Made by a program: the position numbers and the translations under genes
Shown here: positions 1-5,772 of the stretch, in pieces
Layout: every line of letters begins with the position of its first letter
Position numbering within the stretch: position 1 is the stretch's first letter
Assembly: GCA_018334775.1 (NCBI GenBank)
Contig: JAGXLJ010000019.1
Location: 1 to 9,973, forward strand
Length of the DNA: 9,973 nt
Reading direction: 5' to 3'
DNA from: Halodesulfurarchaeum sp.
GTDB lineage: Archaea; Halobacteriota; Halobacteria; Halobacteriales; Halobacteriaceae
The notes under the pieces: model-generated
What the model saw: only the letters and a program-made list of their open reading frames with translations
Databases searched by the model: none
Told to the model about the DNA's origin: nothing

Positions 1-25
1 CGCTATCGATGACCCGGAGGATTGA
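1..25 (+). CDS. Possible 3' end of an upstream gene (C-terminal codons only)
   Basis: From base 2 the frame reads Ala-Ile-Asp-Asp-Pro-Glu-Asp and then TGA at 23-25. An acidic C-terminus is typical of haloarchaeal proteins, and a hairpin follows 18 nt later, so this is plausibly the end of a gene that begins outside the window. Only seven codons are visible, so neither identity nor reality can be confirmed. Confidence 0.3.
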
Positions 26-43
26 GCTAGTCGAACCGTTGTT

Positions 44-71
44 CTGTCCGGCCGGAGGAGGGACCGGACAG
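44..71 (+). terminator. Hairpin after the putative upstream gene
   Basis: CTGTCCGG (44-51) and CCGGACAG (64-71) form a perfect 8-bp inverted repeat around a 12-nt loop. In RNA it can be lengthened by G-U pairs to about 41-74. There is no T-run directly after it, so it could be a 3'-end-stabilising hairpin, a weak terminator or an operator. The motif GGCCGGAT also occurs twice in direct orientation at 71-78 and 93-100. Confidence 0.3.
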
Positions 72-152
72 GCCGGATTAAATCGATCTATCGGCCGGAT
101 AGAACTGCTATGATTTGGGGGCGAGAATCGCAATTCATCACCGCTACCGGCA

Positions 153-188
153 GGGCGCGCCCCAGGTTCGACTCCCTTACCATAAGGG
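153..188 (+). promoter_or_regulatory. Palindrome-rich promoter region of the first halocyanin gene
   Basis: GGGCGCGCCC at 153-162 is a perfect 10-bp palindrome. CCCTTA (174-179) and TAAGGG (183-188) are perfect inverted arms separated by three bases. The AT-containing centre CCATAAGG lies about 33-40 nt before the ATG at 220, near where a haloarchaeal TATA box for a short-leader transcript would be. The arms could be an operator overlapping the core promoter. This is inference from symmetry and position only. The rest of 72-219 shows no convincing coding sequence. Confidence 0.3.
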
Positions 189-219
189 GTTTTCACATAC
201 ATGACGAAGATTATCGCGT

Positions 220-738
220 ATGCAAAGACGACAATACTTAGAAGCAGTTGGTGGTCTCGCTGGGATCGGTATGCTTGCCGGCTGCAGTGGCGGCGGCCCT
301 GAGGATGATGGGTCGAACGAGGAGGGTGTCACTGTCGATATGGTCACAGAAGGACAGGAGTATTACTTCGATCCGATCGGGCTCCATGTGGAGCCAGGAA
401 CGACAGTTACCTTCAACAACGATAGCGGTTCTCACTCGGCCACGGCATACTACGAGAGCCATGAGGAATCGGATGTCACCCGAATCCCAGAGGGTGGGCC
501 CCAATTCGATACGGGGGTGCTGACTCAGGAGGGGGCCACCGAAGCGGTTCCCTTTGACACGGAAGGGACCTACGATTATTTTTGTATCCCGCACAAAACA
601 GTTGGTATGATCGGCAGAATCGTCGTTGGAGATCCAGGTGGTCCGGCTGAAGGGAGTATGCCCCCCGATAGAGACGTTCCGGAAAGTGGTTCGATCGTCG
701 ATTCAGGCAGTGTCTCATACGGCGAGTTTGAAGGGTAA
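220..738 (+). CDS. Halocyanin-like blue (type 1) copper lipoprotein
   Basis: A 172-residue exported electron carrier of the plastocyanin/halocyanin family. The N-terminus MQRRQYLEAV is a twin-arginine signal, and LAGC (19-22) is a lipobox, so the mature protein should be lipid-anchored at Cys22 on the outer face of the membrane. A Gly/Asp/Glu linker follows. The cupredoxin fold runs from about 37 to 137. Its type 1 copper ligands are visible: His72 in GSHSATAYY, then Cys122, His125 and Met130 in CIPHKTVGM (C-x2-H-x4-M as in plastocyanin). A hydrophilic tail of about 35 residues follows the copper site. The ATG at 220 is chosen because it places the RR motif at the N-terminus. The DUF420 gene 85 nt downstream and the heme A/O synthase genes further on suggest it passes electrons to a terminal oxidase. 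The partner is inferred. Confidence 0.9.
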   Translation: MQRRQYLEAVGGLAGIGMLAGCSGGGPEDDGSNEEGVTVDMVTEGQEYYFDPIGLHVEPGTTVTFNNDSGSHSATAYYESHEESDVTRIPEGGPQFDTGVLTQEGATEAVPFDTEGTYDYFCIPHKTVGMIGRIVVGDPGGPAEGSMPPDRDVPESGSIVDSGSVSYGEFEG

Positions 739-776
739 CACTTTCAGGATCCTCACATGGGGGTCTGGCAACCGGA

Positions 777-786
777 CCAAAAATAG
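777..786 (+). promoter_or_regulatory. Weak TATA-like element upstream of the DUF420 gene
   Basis: CCAAAAATAG lies in the 85-nt spacer, 38-47 nt before the ATG at 824, and would start a transcript near 805-812. The DUF420 gene could equally be read through from the halocyanin gene. The call rests on position and A/T content only. Confidence 0.2.
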
Positions 787-823
787 TCGATCCCACTCCG
801 AAACCGACTCACAGAGCCATCCG

Positions 824-1432
824 ATGTCCACTGATACCACGCTCATCGCCTACACCCGCGATCATCCGGCCAGAGTCACTATTTTTCTCAGTCTCATTGG
901 CTATGCTGTGGTCATTGGTTCCTTTGCGGGATTCGTCCCAGTTCCTTCGCTCACAGAGGAGACGACGATACTATTTGGAGATGCTATCGTGGTGATCAAC
1001 ACGATAGCCTTGGGAGCTCTGCTATCCGGGTGGTGGTTCATCAAACGTGGGGCAGTCAGAAAACATCAGGCTGCGATGATGACATCGTTTGGACTCATCC
1101 TCCTCTTTCTCGTCCTCTATGTCTGGAAACAGGCGGGCGGTTTCACGAAGCAGTTCGTGATCAGCCAGGGGCAGTTCCTTGCAGACTACGCAACACTCGT
1201 CACCTACGCGTACTGGGCGCTACTGGGGATTCACGTTTTCCTCTCTATCGTGGCGGTGCCTGTTGTCCTGTATGCGGTCCTGCTTGGAATTACCCATACG
1301 CCCACGGAATTGGTCGAAACCAGGCATCCACAGATTGGTCGGATTGCCGTTTGGGTCTGGTCGATAAGTCTCGCGTTGGGCATTCTTACCTACGTCCTTC
1401 TGAATCATGTCTATGGATGGGCTGTTCTCTGA
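824..1432 (+). CDS. DUF420 family membrane protein (CtaM-like oxidase maturation factor)
   Basis: A 202-residue integral membrane protein with about five helices (roughly 18-38, 52-74, 85-101, 133-157, 174-198). It carries the spaced histidines expected of the DUF420 family: His81 in RKHQAAMM, His137 in GIHVFLS, His168 in RHPQIGR and His195 in LNHVYGW. In Bacillus and Staphylococcus the DUF420 protein CtaM is required for active heme A-containing cytochrome oxidases, and haloarchaeal DUF420 genes are commonly near cox genes. The open frame extends upstream to 626, but that part overlaps the halocyanin gene in another frame. The ATG at 824 gives MSTDTTLIAYTRDHP and a normal N-terminus. The natural C-terminus is intact, although the IS scar begins within about 40 nt of the stop. 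Exact biochemical role is unknown. Confidence 0.85.
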   Translation: MSTDTTLIAYTRDHPARVTIFLSLIGYAVVIGSFAGFVPVPSLTEETTILFGDAIVVINTIALGALLSGWWFIKRGAVRKHQAAMMTSFGLILLFLVLYVWKQAGGFTKQFVISQGQFLADYATLVTYAYWALLGIHVFLSIVAVPVVLYAVLLGITHTPTELVETRHPQIGRIAVWVWSISLALGILTYVLLNHVYGWAVL

Positions 1433-1471
1433 GTGTTCATATTGAGCTTCGCAGGCTCTCTGATTGTACGC

Positions 1472-2393
1472 AACACTCTTACACTCGAAGTTCGTGGTAA
1501 CCCAGAGTGGAACGTCGACGATAGCCGGTTAGAAATTATCTACGACGAAACGGCTGATGTGTTCCGTGTCAAGCATCCAGTTCGCATACAACCAGACGAA
1601 CTTGAAGCACAGCAATTGGATGCCTTCACTCATACACTCGACTCCGAGAACACGACGCATACAGCTGCTATCGACGTAGGAGCTAACAATACCCTCACTA
1701 TCGTCACCAGTACTGGAGACACCGCGGTCTACCACACACGCCCGGAGTTCGAACAGTTCCACCAATATTCGGAACGTGTCGCTGAACTGCAAGCGGAACT
1801 CCCTGAGGACAGGCATTCGAGTCAGAGAATACGGCGCTTGTACGCTGAGCGAACCCGAAAGCGCGACCACAGTCGGAACGCTGCCGTGAAGCACGCCACT
1901 GAATGGCTGCTCGAACGGAACGTGGACACGGTATACGTGGGCGACTTCAGAGACGTGTTGTCCACGCACTGGTCGGCATCGGTGAACGAGAAAACCCACG
2001 CGTTGGAGCCATGGGCAACTCACTGACCGTCTTGCACTCACGCTTGGCGATGTTGGCCTCTCCATTGTGGAAGGGAGTGAAGCGGACTCGAGCAGCGAGT
2101 GTCCGGAATGTGGCTCAGACAATGTTCACCGGAACGGTGACAAATTCCGGTGTCACGAGTGTAGCTTAGAAGCACATAGTGATGTTGCTGGGGCGTGGAA
2201 TTTGTTGCAGTCTGAGGTTGGGCCGATGGCTCGGCCCGCTGCCCTGTCTGCTGAACGCGAAAGGGGCGAATCCTGTGACGGAGCGTACTGGGAGTGGGAT
2301 GAACTCGAGTGGACACCCCTCGGTTTTGGGGAACAGTCGTGGTCGCTCGACCAAACCAGTGTCAGCGAACCCGCAAGTTCACAGCCAGGGTAA
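1472..2393 (+). pseudogene. tnpB: tnpB (RNA-guided nuclease of IS1341-type element), 5'-truncated and frameshifted
   Basis: The first part reads in one frame to a stop at 2026. It contains the RuvC-I segment AAIDVGANNTLTIV (Asp about 79 codons into the fragment's frame), a basic helix RRLYAERTRKRDHSRNAAVKH, then TVYVGD and HWSASVNEKTHA. The match then continues in the next frame from about 2004 (WSHGQLTDRLALTLGDVG), through a zinc-finger pair CPECG and CHEC and the RuvC-III motif AHSDVAGAWNLL, to the typical haloarchaeal ending SEPASSQPG at 2393. Loss of two T's from an original GCGTTTTGG (now GCGTTGG at 2000-2006) restores the frame, so a 2-nt deletion explains the break. About 305 residues remain of a family usually around 400-430. 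There is no plausible full-length product. Apart from the break the protein sequence is well kept, suggesting recent decay. Confidence 0.85.
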
Positions 2394-2508
2394 TCGACTG
2401 GTTGGATTGCCCACGGAGGAATACTCGTCCTCGAAAACGCGAAGCGTTTTCGGGTGCAACGAGACGCTACGCGTCTCGGCAAGCCCCTTCAGGGCGGGGA
2501 GGAAGTCA
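2394..2508 (+). ncRNA. IS right end / probable TnpB guide-RNA (reRNA, omega-RNA) scaffold
   Basis: Directly after the tnpB stop lie two perfect hairpins: CGAAAACGC (2432-2440) with GCGTTTTCG (2444-2452), and CGAGACGC (2460-2467) with GCGTCTCG (2471-2478), each with a 3-nt loop. A smaller hairpin follows, GCCC (2483-2486) with GGGC (2492-2495). In IS200/IS605 systems the 3' end of tnpB and the right end encode the RNA that guides TnpB, and the bases just beyond the right end act as guide. Sense transcripts overlapping the 3' ends of IS1341-type genes (sotRNAs) are known in Halobacterium. Expression here is inferred. The 5' end of any such RNA probably lies inside tnpB and cannot be placed. Confidence 0.5.
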
Positions 2509-2581
2509 AGAAAACGACACTGCCGGTCCAAATGCCTGCAAACACGAGGTGCAAAAACGCCATCGCGGCGGGATGATCCAT
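2489..2581 (-). pseudogene. Beheaded membrane-protein gene (N-terminal ~25 codons only)
   Basis: Reading leftward from the ATG at 2581 gives MDHPAAMAF, then LHLVFAGIWTGSVVF and LTS, and then runs into the IS right end (Ser-Pro-Pro, stop at 2489-2491). The native part is a clear start of a first transmembrane helix. The pattern H-L-x-F-A-G-x-W-T-G-S resembles the first helix of CopD-like and related haloarchaeal membrane proteins. A TATA-like box sits exactly where a leaderless promoter should be, which supports a once-real gene. The remainder is absent on the other side of the IS, so the gene is destroyed. Family assignment is tentative. Confidence 0.5.
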
Positions 2582-2605
2582 AGCGGTCACCTGCGGCCCG
2601 CTCCG

Positions 2606-2615
2606 TATGTAAGTA
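2606..2615 (-). promoter_or_regulatory. TATA-like element for the beheaded minus-strand gene
   Basis: On the minus strand this reads TACTTACATA, 25-34 nt upstream of the ATG at 2581, the spacing expected for a leaderless haloarchaeal transcript. If still active it would fire into the right end of the IS, antisense to the guide-RNA scaffold and tnpB. The same AT-rich patch might also serve the plus-strand ABC operon, with a leader of about 65-70 nt. Confidence 0.4.
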
Positions 2616-2690
2616 CCCGAACCGTCAGATCTCTCGGGATGTTCGGTTCAACGGCCCAAACCGCTCCGGGAGGAACCTTCTTTGCTGGGG

Positions 2691-2706
2691 AGGGCAAGCA
2701 TGCCCT
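2691..2706 (+). other. Hairpin abutting the ABC ATPase start codon
   Basis: AGGGCA (2691-2696) and TGCCCT (2701-2706) are perfect inverted arms around the loop AGCA. The right arm ends on the base before the ATG at 2707, and the left arm overlaps the only nearby Shine-Dalgarno-like stretch (GGGGAGGG, 2687-2694). Such a stem could affect translation of the operon, but this is structure by eye only. Confidence 0.35.
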
Positions 2707-3648
2707 ATGACCCCGGCCGTGTCTGCTGACGGTGTCTCCAAAGACTACGGTGACACCGTCGCTCTCAGCGACGTGTCGATTTCCGTCTCTTCTGGTGAGA
2801 TTTTCGTTCTAGTTGGGCCCAATGGGGCGGGGAAAACGACACTAGTCCGGGCGCTTACCGGGACGATAGAGCCGGATGAAGGGTTGGTCTCGGTGTTGGA
2901 GACGCCGGTGAACGACACGGACCCATCACGAATCGGACTGCTCCCCCAATCGTTTGCGCCACATGATCGGTTGACTGCGAGTGAACTGCTCGAGTATTAT
3001 GCGGGGTTGTACGATCAGTCACTTGCAGTGTCCAAGGTGCTCTCAGATGTCGGCTTGACTGCGGCATCAGAGACCCGGTACGTGAACCTTTCTGGGGGCC
3101 AAAAACGGCGTGTCTGTGTCGGGAGTGCGTTGATCAACGATCCAGAGGTCCTCTTTTTGGACGAGCCGACGACCGGAATTGATCCAGTCGGCAGGCGGTC
3201 GGTGTGGTCGCTGCTGGACGCGCTATCGGACAATGGGGCAACGATTGTTCTTACAACACACGATATGGCAGAAGCGGCCACTCTCGGTGATCGAGTCGCG
3301 TTGCTTGATGACGGCGAACTGGTCGAAAGCGGATCCCCTGGCTCACTCATCGACCAGTATGGCGGGGACTCGGTGCTCCGGATTGAAACCGAAGAAACAC
3401 TCTCAGAAGCCCAGATTGGGCAATTCGAGGGCGACGTTGAGCAATCACCATCTGGACTTCAAATACGGAACGTCCAACCGGACACGATCGGGCAATTTGT
3501 GACCCAATTAAACGAACTGGAGGTTCGGTACGGGTCGATTACCTGGACGGAACCGAGCCTCGAAGATGCCTACCTCCAACTGACAGGGAACGACTCATTG
3601 GGGTCGGCGACCGGATACCGGAAATCATCGGCATACAGTGACCCATGA
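2707..3648 (+). CDS. ABC transporter ATP-binding protein (NosF/CcmA-like ABC-2 exporter type)
   Basis: A 313-residue cytoplasmic ATPase that powers the permease encoded next. All nucleotide-binding motifs are present in order: Walker A GPNGAGKT (37-44), Q-loop LLPQ (78-81), signature LSGGQ (128-132), Walker B VLFLDEP (148-154) with catalytic Glu153, D-loop GIDP (157-160) and switch His185 in TTHD. About 95 residues after the ATPase core form the C-terminal extension common in exporters of drugs, copper-site factors (NosF) or polysaccharide. The gene overlaps the permease by 4 nt (ATGA), so the two are translationally coupled. Its place in an oxidase-biogenesis locus suggests export of something needed for cofactor assembly. 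The substrate cannot be read from the sequence. Confidence 0.9.
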   Translation: MTPAVSADGVSKDYGDTVALSDVSISVSSGEIFVLVGPNGAGKTTLVRALTGTIEPDEGLVSVLETPVNDTDPSRIGLLPQSFAPHDRLTASELLEYYAGLYDQSLAVSKVLSDVGLTAASETRYVNLSGGQKRRVCVGSALINDPEVLFLDEPTTGIDPVGRRSVWSLLDALSDNGATIVLTTHDMAEAATLGDRVALLDDGELVESGSPGSLIDQYGGDSVLRIETEETLSEAQIGQFEGDVEQSPSGLQIRNVQPDTIGQFVTQLNELEVRYGSITWTEPSLEDAYLQLTGNDSLGSATGYRKSSAYSDP

Positions 3649-4391
3649 ACAGGCTCTCTCGCATTTGGGCCGAAACAAAGGCCTCCTGGCACTCGTTTCT
3701 TCGGCAACGAACAGCGATTTTCTTCACGTTCGGGTTTCCGCTCCTCCTCGTGGGGATTTTCGGCGTCATTGTCCAGACCGACCCGACGGGTGCTGGATTG
3801 TTCGCTCGGCCCGTGGGATATTACGTCCCAGGGTATCTCGCTGTCATTGTATTGTTTACGCCGCTGTCGCGGATTGGGAGTACTGTCGCCCGGTATCGAG
3901 ACCGGCGACAGTTCGAAAAACTGGCGACGACCCCATTGAGCGGCGCCGAATGGCTCGGGGCTCATACGATCGTCAATACGGGTATTATTCTCCTGGCCAG
4001 CGGGTTGGTCCTGGCCGTTCTCATGGCGTTGACCGACGCTCAGATCACTCTTTCACTATTCCTCGTTCCTTTCATCGTCGCTGGCGTTGTGGTGTTCGTG
4101 GGACTTGGTGCTATTCTCGGCCGGATCGCTGATTCACGTGATGGGGTTATCGCGGCGAGCAATTCTGTGGCATTACCACTCGTGTTTCTCTCGGATACGT
4201 TCGTAGCACCTGACCAACTTCCAGCATGGGGGTCACTACTCATCGAACTCTCTCCGCTCACCTACTTTGCACGGGGTGTTCGTCAGGTAACATATCAGCA
4301 GGCGCCAGCGACCTCCGAATTACTCGTGCTCGTCGGTTTTGCCATCCTTTTCTTCGTTCTGGGTGCGGTGGCGGTTCCACAACCCGATTGA
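3645..4391 (+). CDS. ABC-2 type transporter permease
   Basis: A 248-residue membrane subunit partnering the upstream ATPase. About six helices are visible (roughly 24-43, 58-76, 107-129, 135-158, 168-186, 225-244). The charged cytoplasmic segment RYRDRRQFEKLATTPLSGAE lies between helices 2 and 3, and the loop ELSPLTYFARGVRQ before the last helix is the characteristic ABC-2 permease motif. The ATG overlaps the ATPase stop (ATGA), which fixes the start. The protein is of normal length for the family and has no obvious damage. Together with the ATPase it would form a homodimeric (2+2) exporter. In haloarchaea similar pairs near oxidase genes are annotated as NosFY-like, but the substrate is unproven. 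Confidence 0.88.
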   Translation: MNRLSRIWAETKASWHSFLRQRTAIFFTFGFPLLLVGIFGVIVQTDPTGAGLFARPVGYYVPGYLAVIVLFTPLSRIGSTVARYRDRRQFEKLATTPLSGAEWLGAHTIVNTGIILLASGLVLAVLMALTDAQITLSLFLVPFIVAGVVVFVGLGAILGRIADSRDGVIAASNSVALPLVFLSDTFVAPDQLPAWGSLLIELSPLTYFARGVRQVTYQQAPATSELLVLVGFAILFFVLGAVAVPQPD

Positions 4392-4452
4392 GAAAGGAGT
4401 GGGTCCTGCTGTGAAACGGAGGTTCTTGAGGCGAGATAAGGAACACTTCTCC

Positions 4453-5115
4453 ATGGTTGAGGTGCCCGCCGTCGGGTTGCAGTTCGATTTCGGGCCCGAT
4501 CTATCGACGGGAACGCTTTTTCTGTGGCTCGTCTTTCTCGAAACCGGTCTTGTGGGGTCCTACGTCCTGACCACTGATGCGATCATCACTGATCCACTCG
4601 TTCTGATCTATCCATTTGTGTGGATCAATGCCAGTCTATTGGCCGTTTACAAAACCAATCGACCTGTGGGCCCGGTGCAAAAACGACTGGGAGCCGGTAC
4701 CATCGCTCTCGGGTATTTCGTCGTTCTGGGATATTTCGGGGGGCTGTTTGGAACCGGAGCCGAATCAGTCGCCTTGCATCTCAATTGGGCCCCGCCGCCT
4801 GGATATGCCCCGGCACTTCTCTTCGAAAACGAATTGTTCAAACTGGTGCTTGAGCCCTACACGGTCATCGGATATCTCACGCTGGCCTATTTCGTCTACG
4901 CAACAGTCCTGGACGCCGCAGCTGGGGCCGTTCCTGGGCTGCTTGGGCTGTTCTCGTGTCTGTCCTGTAGTTGGCCGATTCTGGGCACCATCGTGACTTC
5001 GATTTTTGGCAGCGGGTCTGCCGTGACAGCGTTTGCACTGAGTCAAACCTATGGGATCGGTACTGTCGTGTTCGTCACGGCACTCGGACTCTTGTATTAT
5101 CGGCCGCTCATTTAA
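4453..5115 (+). CDS. Uncharacterised haloarchaeal membrane protein with CxxC (DUF7546-like)
   Basis: A 220-residue membrane protein with about six helices, third gene of the ABC operon. Recognisable stretches are LVLIYPFVWINASLLAVYKT near residues 49-68, and YTVIGYLTLAYFVYATVLDA, LFSCLSCSWPI and YGIGTVVFVTALGLLYYRP in the C-terminal half. The layout resembles an uncharacterised haloarchaeal family (DUF7546, from memory) found with oxidase-assembly genes. The C-x2-C pair (Cys169, Cys172) sits at a membrane edge before Trp-Pro and could bind a metal or form a disulfide. The ATG at 4453 is chosen because it leaves about 20 residues before the first helix. A GTG at 4411 with AGGAG 11 nt upstream would add 14 basic residues and is a real alternative. 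Function unknown; context suggests cofactor or copper handling. Confidence 0.75.
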   Translation: MVEVPAVGLQFDFGPDLSTGTLFLWLVFLETGLVGSYVLTTDAIITDPLVLIYPFVWINASLLAVYKTNRPVGPVQKRLGAGTIALGYFVVLGYFGGLFGTGAESVALHLNWAPPPGYAPALLFENELFKLVLEPYTVIGYLTLAYFVYATVLDAAAGAVPGLLGLFSCLSCSWPILGTIVTSIFGSGSAVTAFALSQTYGIGTVVFVTALGLLYYRPLI

Positions 5116-5136
5116 GTGAAACCCGAACCGGCCGCC

Positions 5137-5679
5137 TCACACGTCGAGGACATGGACGTTCCCCATCATTCCCGCTGTCTCGTGGGGAATACAGTAGTAA
5201 TGGTACCAGCCTGGGGTGTGAAACGTGTGTGCGTATTGTTTGCCCGGTGGAATCGCTCCGCCACCACTGACGTTCTCGAAGAACGACTCGACAGCCGTTA
5301 ATTCGTCGTCGAAGTCCCCTGATGCAAAAAAGGTCCCCGCTGACGGGAGGGTTGGCCCGGTCTCATGATGGCCTTCGTCGCCCTCGTCAGTCCCCAGCAT
5401 CGCCTCGGCTTCTTCGTGATCGACTGTCGCTGCTGTCACGGTATGAATCCGTGAATCGGTGTTTTCCCAGATTATAGTGTCTCCGATTCTGACTTCGAGT
5501 GTTGGATCCTCGGAGGGCACCCACTCTGGCGCGTCTTCCGGAACTGGGCTCGTGTTACCGGGAACGAAGGCATTGGAAACCATCGCGATGTCGTATCCGA
5601 GACCCTCCCCACTCGCACAGCCCGCGATGGCGGTGCCCAGGGTCGCTGCCCCTGTTGCCAGAAACTCGCGCCGTTTCAT
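5137..5679 (-). CDS. Halocyanin-like blue (type 1) copper lipoprotein, second copy
   Basis: A 180-residue exported copper protein. MKRREFLATG is a twin-arginine signal and IAGC (18-21) a lipobox, giving a lipid-anchored mature protein starting at Cys21. Copper ligands by position are His79 in SRIHTVTAA, then Cys163, His166 and Met171 in CIPHETAGM. Between the first ligand and the Cys-His-Met loop lies a long acidic insert with a His-rich patch (DEGHHETG, about 101-108). The protein ends nine residues after the Met ligand, unlike the other halocyanin, which has a long tail. It is convergent with the CxxC membrane gene (21-nt gap) and divergent from the heme A synthase gene (93 nt between starts). 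It likely acts as an electron carrier to an oxidase, or in copper delivery. The partner is inferred from neighbours. Confidence 0.88.
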   Translation of the reverse strand: MKRREFLATGAATLGTAIAGCASGEGLGYDIAMVSNAFVPGNTSPVPEDAPEWVPSEDPTLEVRIGDTIIWENTDSRIHTVTAATVDHEEAEAMLGTDEGDEGHHETGPTLPSAGTFFASGDFDDELTAVESFFENVSGGGAIPPGKQYAHTFHTPGWYHYYCIPHETAGMMGNVHVLDV

Positions 5680-5741
5680 ACCAGATGCAGGCTGCAGTCA
5701 ACCAAAAATCTTCGGCCCGTCGAATGCCGGTATCGTGAACA

Positions 5742-5748
5742 TCTAAAT
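5742..5748 (+). promoter_or_regulatory. TATA-like box for the ctaA gene
   Basis: TCTAAAT lies 25-31 nt before the ATG at 5773, the expected spacing for a leaderless haloarchaeal transcript. The divergent halocyanin gene would need its own promoter in the same 93-nt spacer. A T-rich patch on the minus strand around 5703-5710, 24-31 nt from its ATG, is a weak candidate. Confidence 0.4.
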
Positions 5749-5772
5749 GGGATGCTCCGATAACAAGGGACA

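Larger units (their letters stand above)
1472..2508 (+). mobile_element. Remnant of an IS200/IS605-family (IS1341-type) element lacking its left end
   Basis: The element consists of a broken tnpB followed by a right end with strong hairpins, ending near GGGCGGGGAGGAAGTCA at about 2508, which resembles right ends of haloarchaeal IS1341-type elements. No tnpA (Y1 transposase) is present and no left end is recognisable. The tnpB sequence starts abruptly about 40 nt after the DUF420 stop, missing roughly its first quarter. The left boundary is estimated from where the protein begins to look like TnpB (NTLTLEVRGNPEW). On the right the element abuts a beheaded minus-strand gene, which suggests insertion into that gene followed by a deletion that removed the left end of the element and the rest of the gene. 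Confidence 0.75.

Noticed and set aside
160..180. A GGTTCGACTCCC string resembling a tRNA T-loop
   Set aside because: The flanking bases do not form a 5-bp T-stem, and no anticodon or acceptor arm can be found upstream. It is a chance match.
626..823. Upstream extension of the DUF420 reading frame
   Set aside because: It overlaps the end of the halocyanin gene in another frame and has no membrane or family features. The ATG at 824 gives a normal N-terminus.
1433..2122. A 197-codon minus-strand frame opposite tnpB (1529-2122)
   Set aside because: It mirrors the TnpB coding region and has no recognisable motif, so I treat it as an antisense shadow.
2179..2710. Long plus-strand open frames through the IS right end and leader (about 2179-2583 and 2309-2710)
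   Set aside because: They overlap tnpB, the hairpins and the leader, have Arg/Ser-rich low-quality sequence and no family resemblance. They are shadows in GC-rich DNA.
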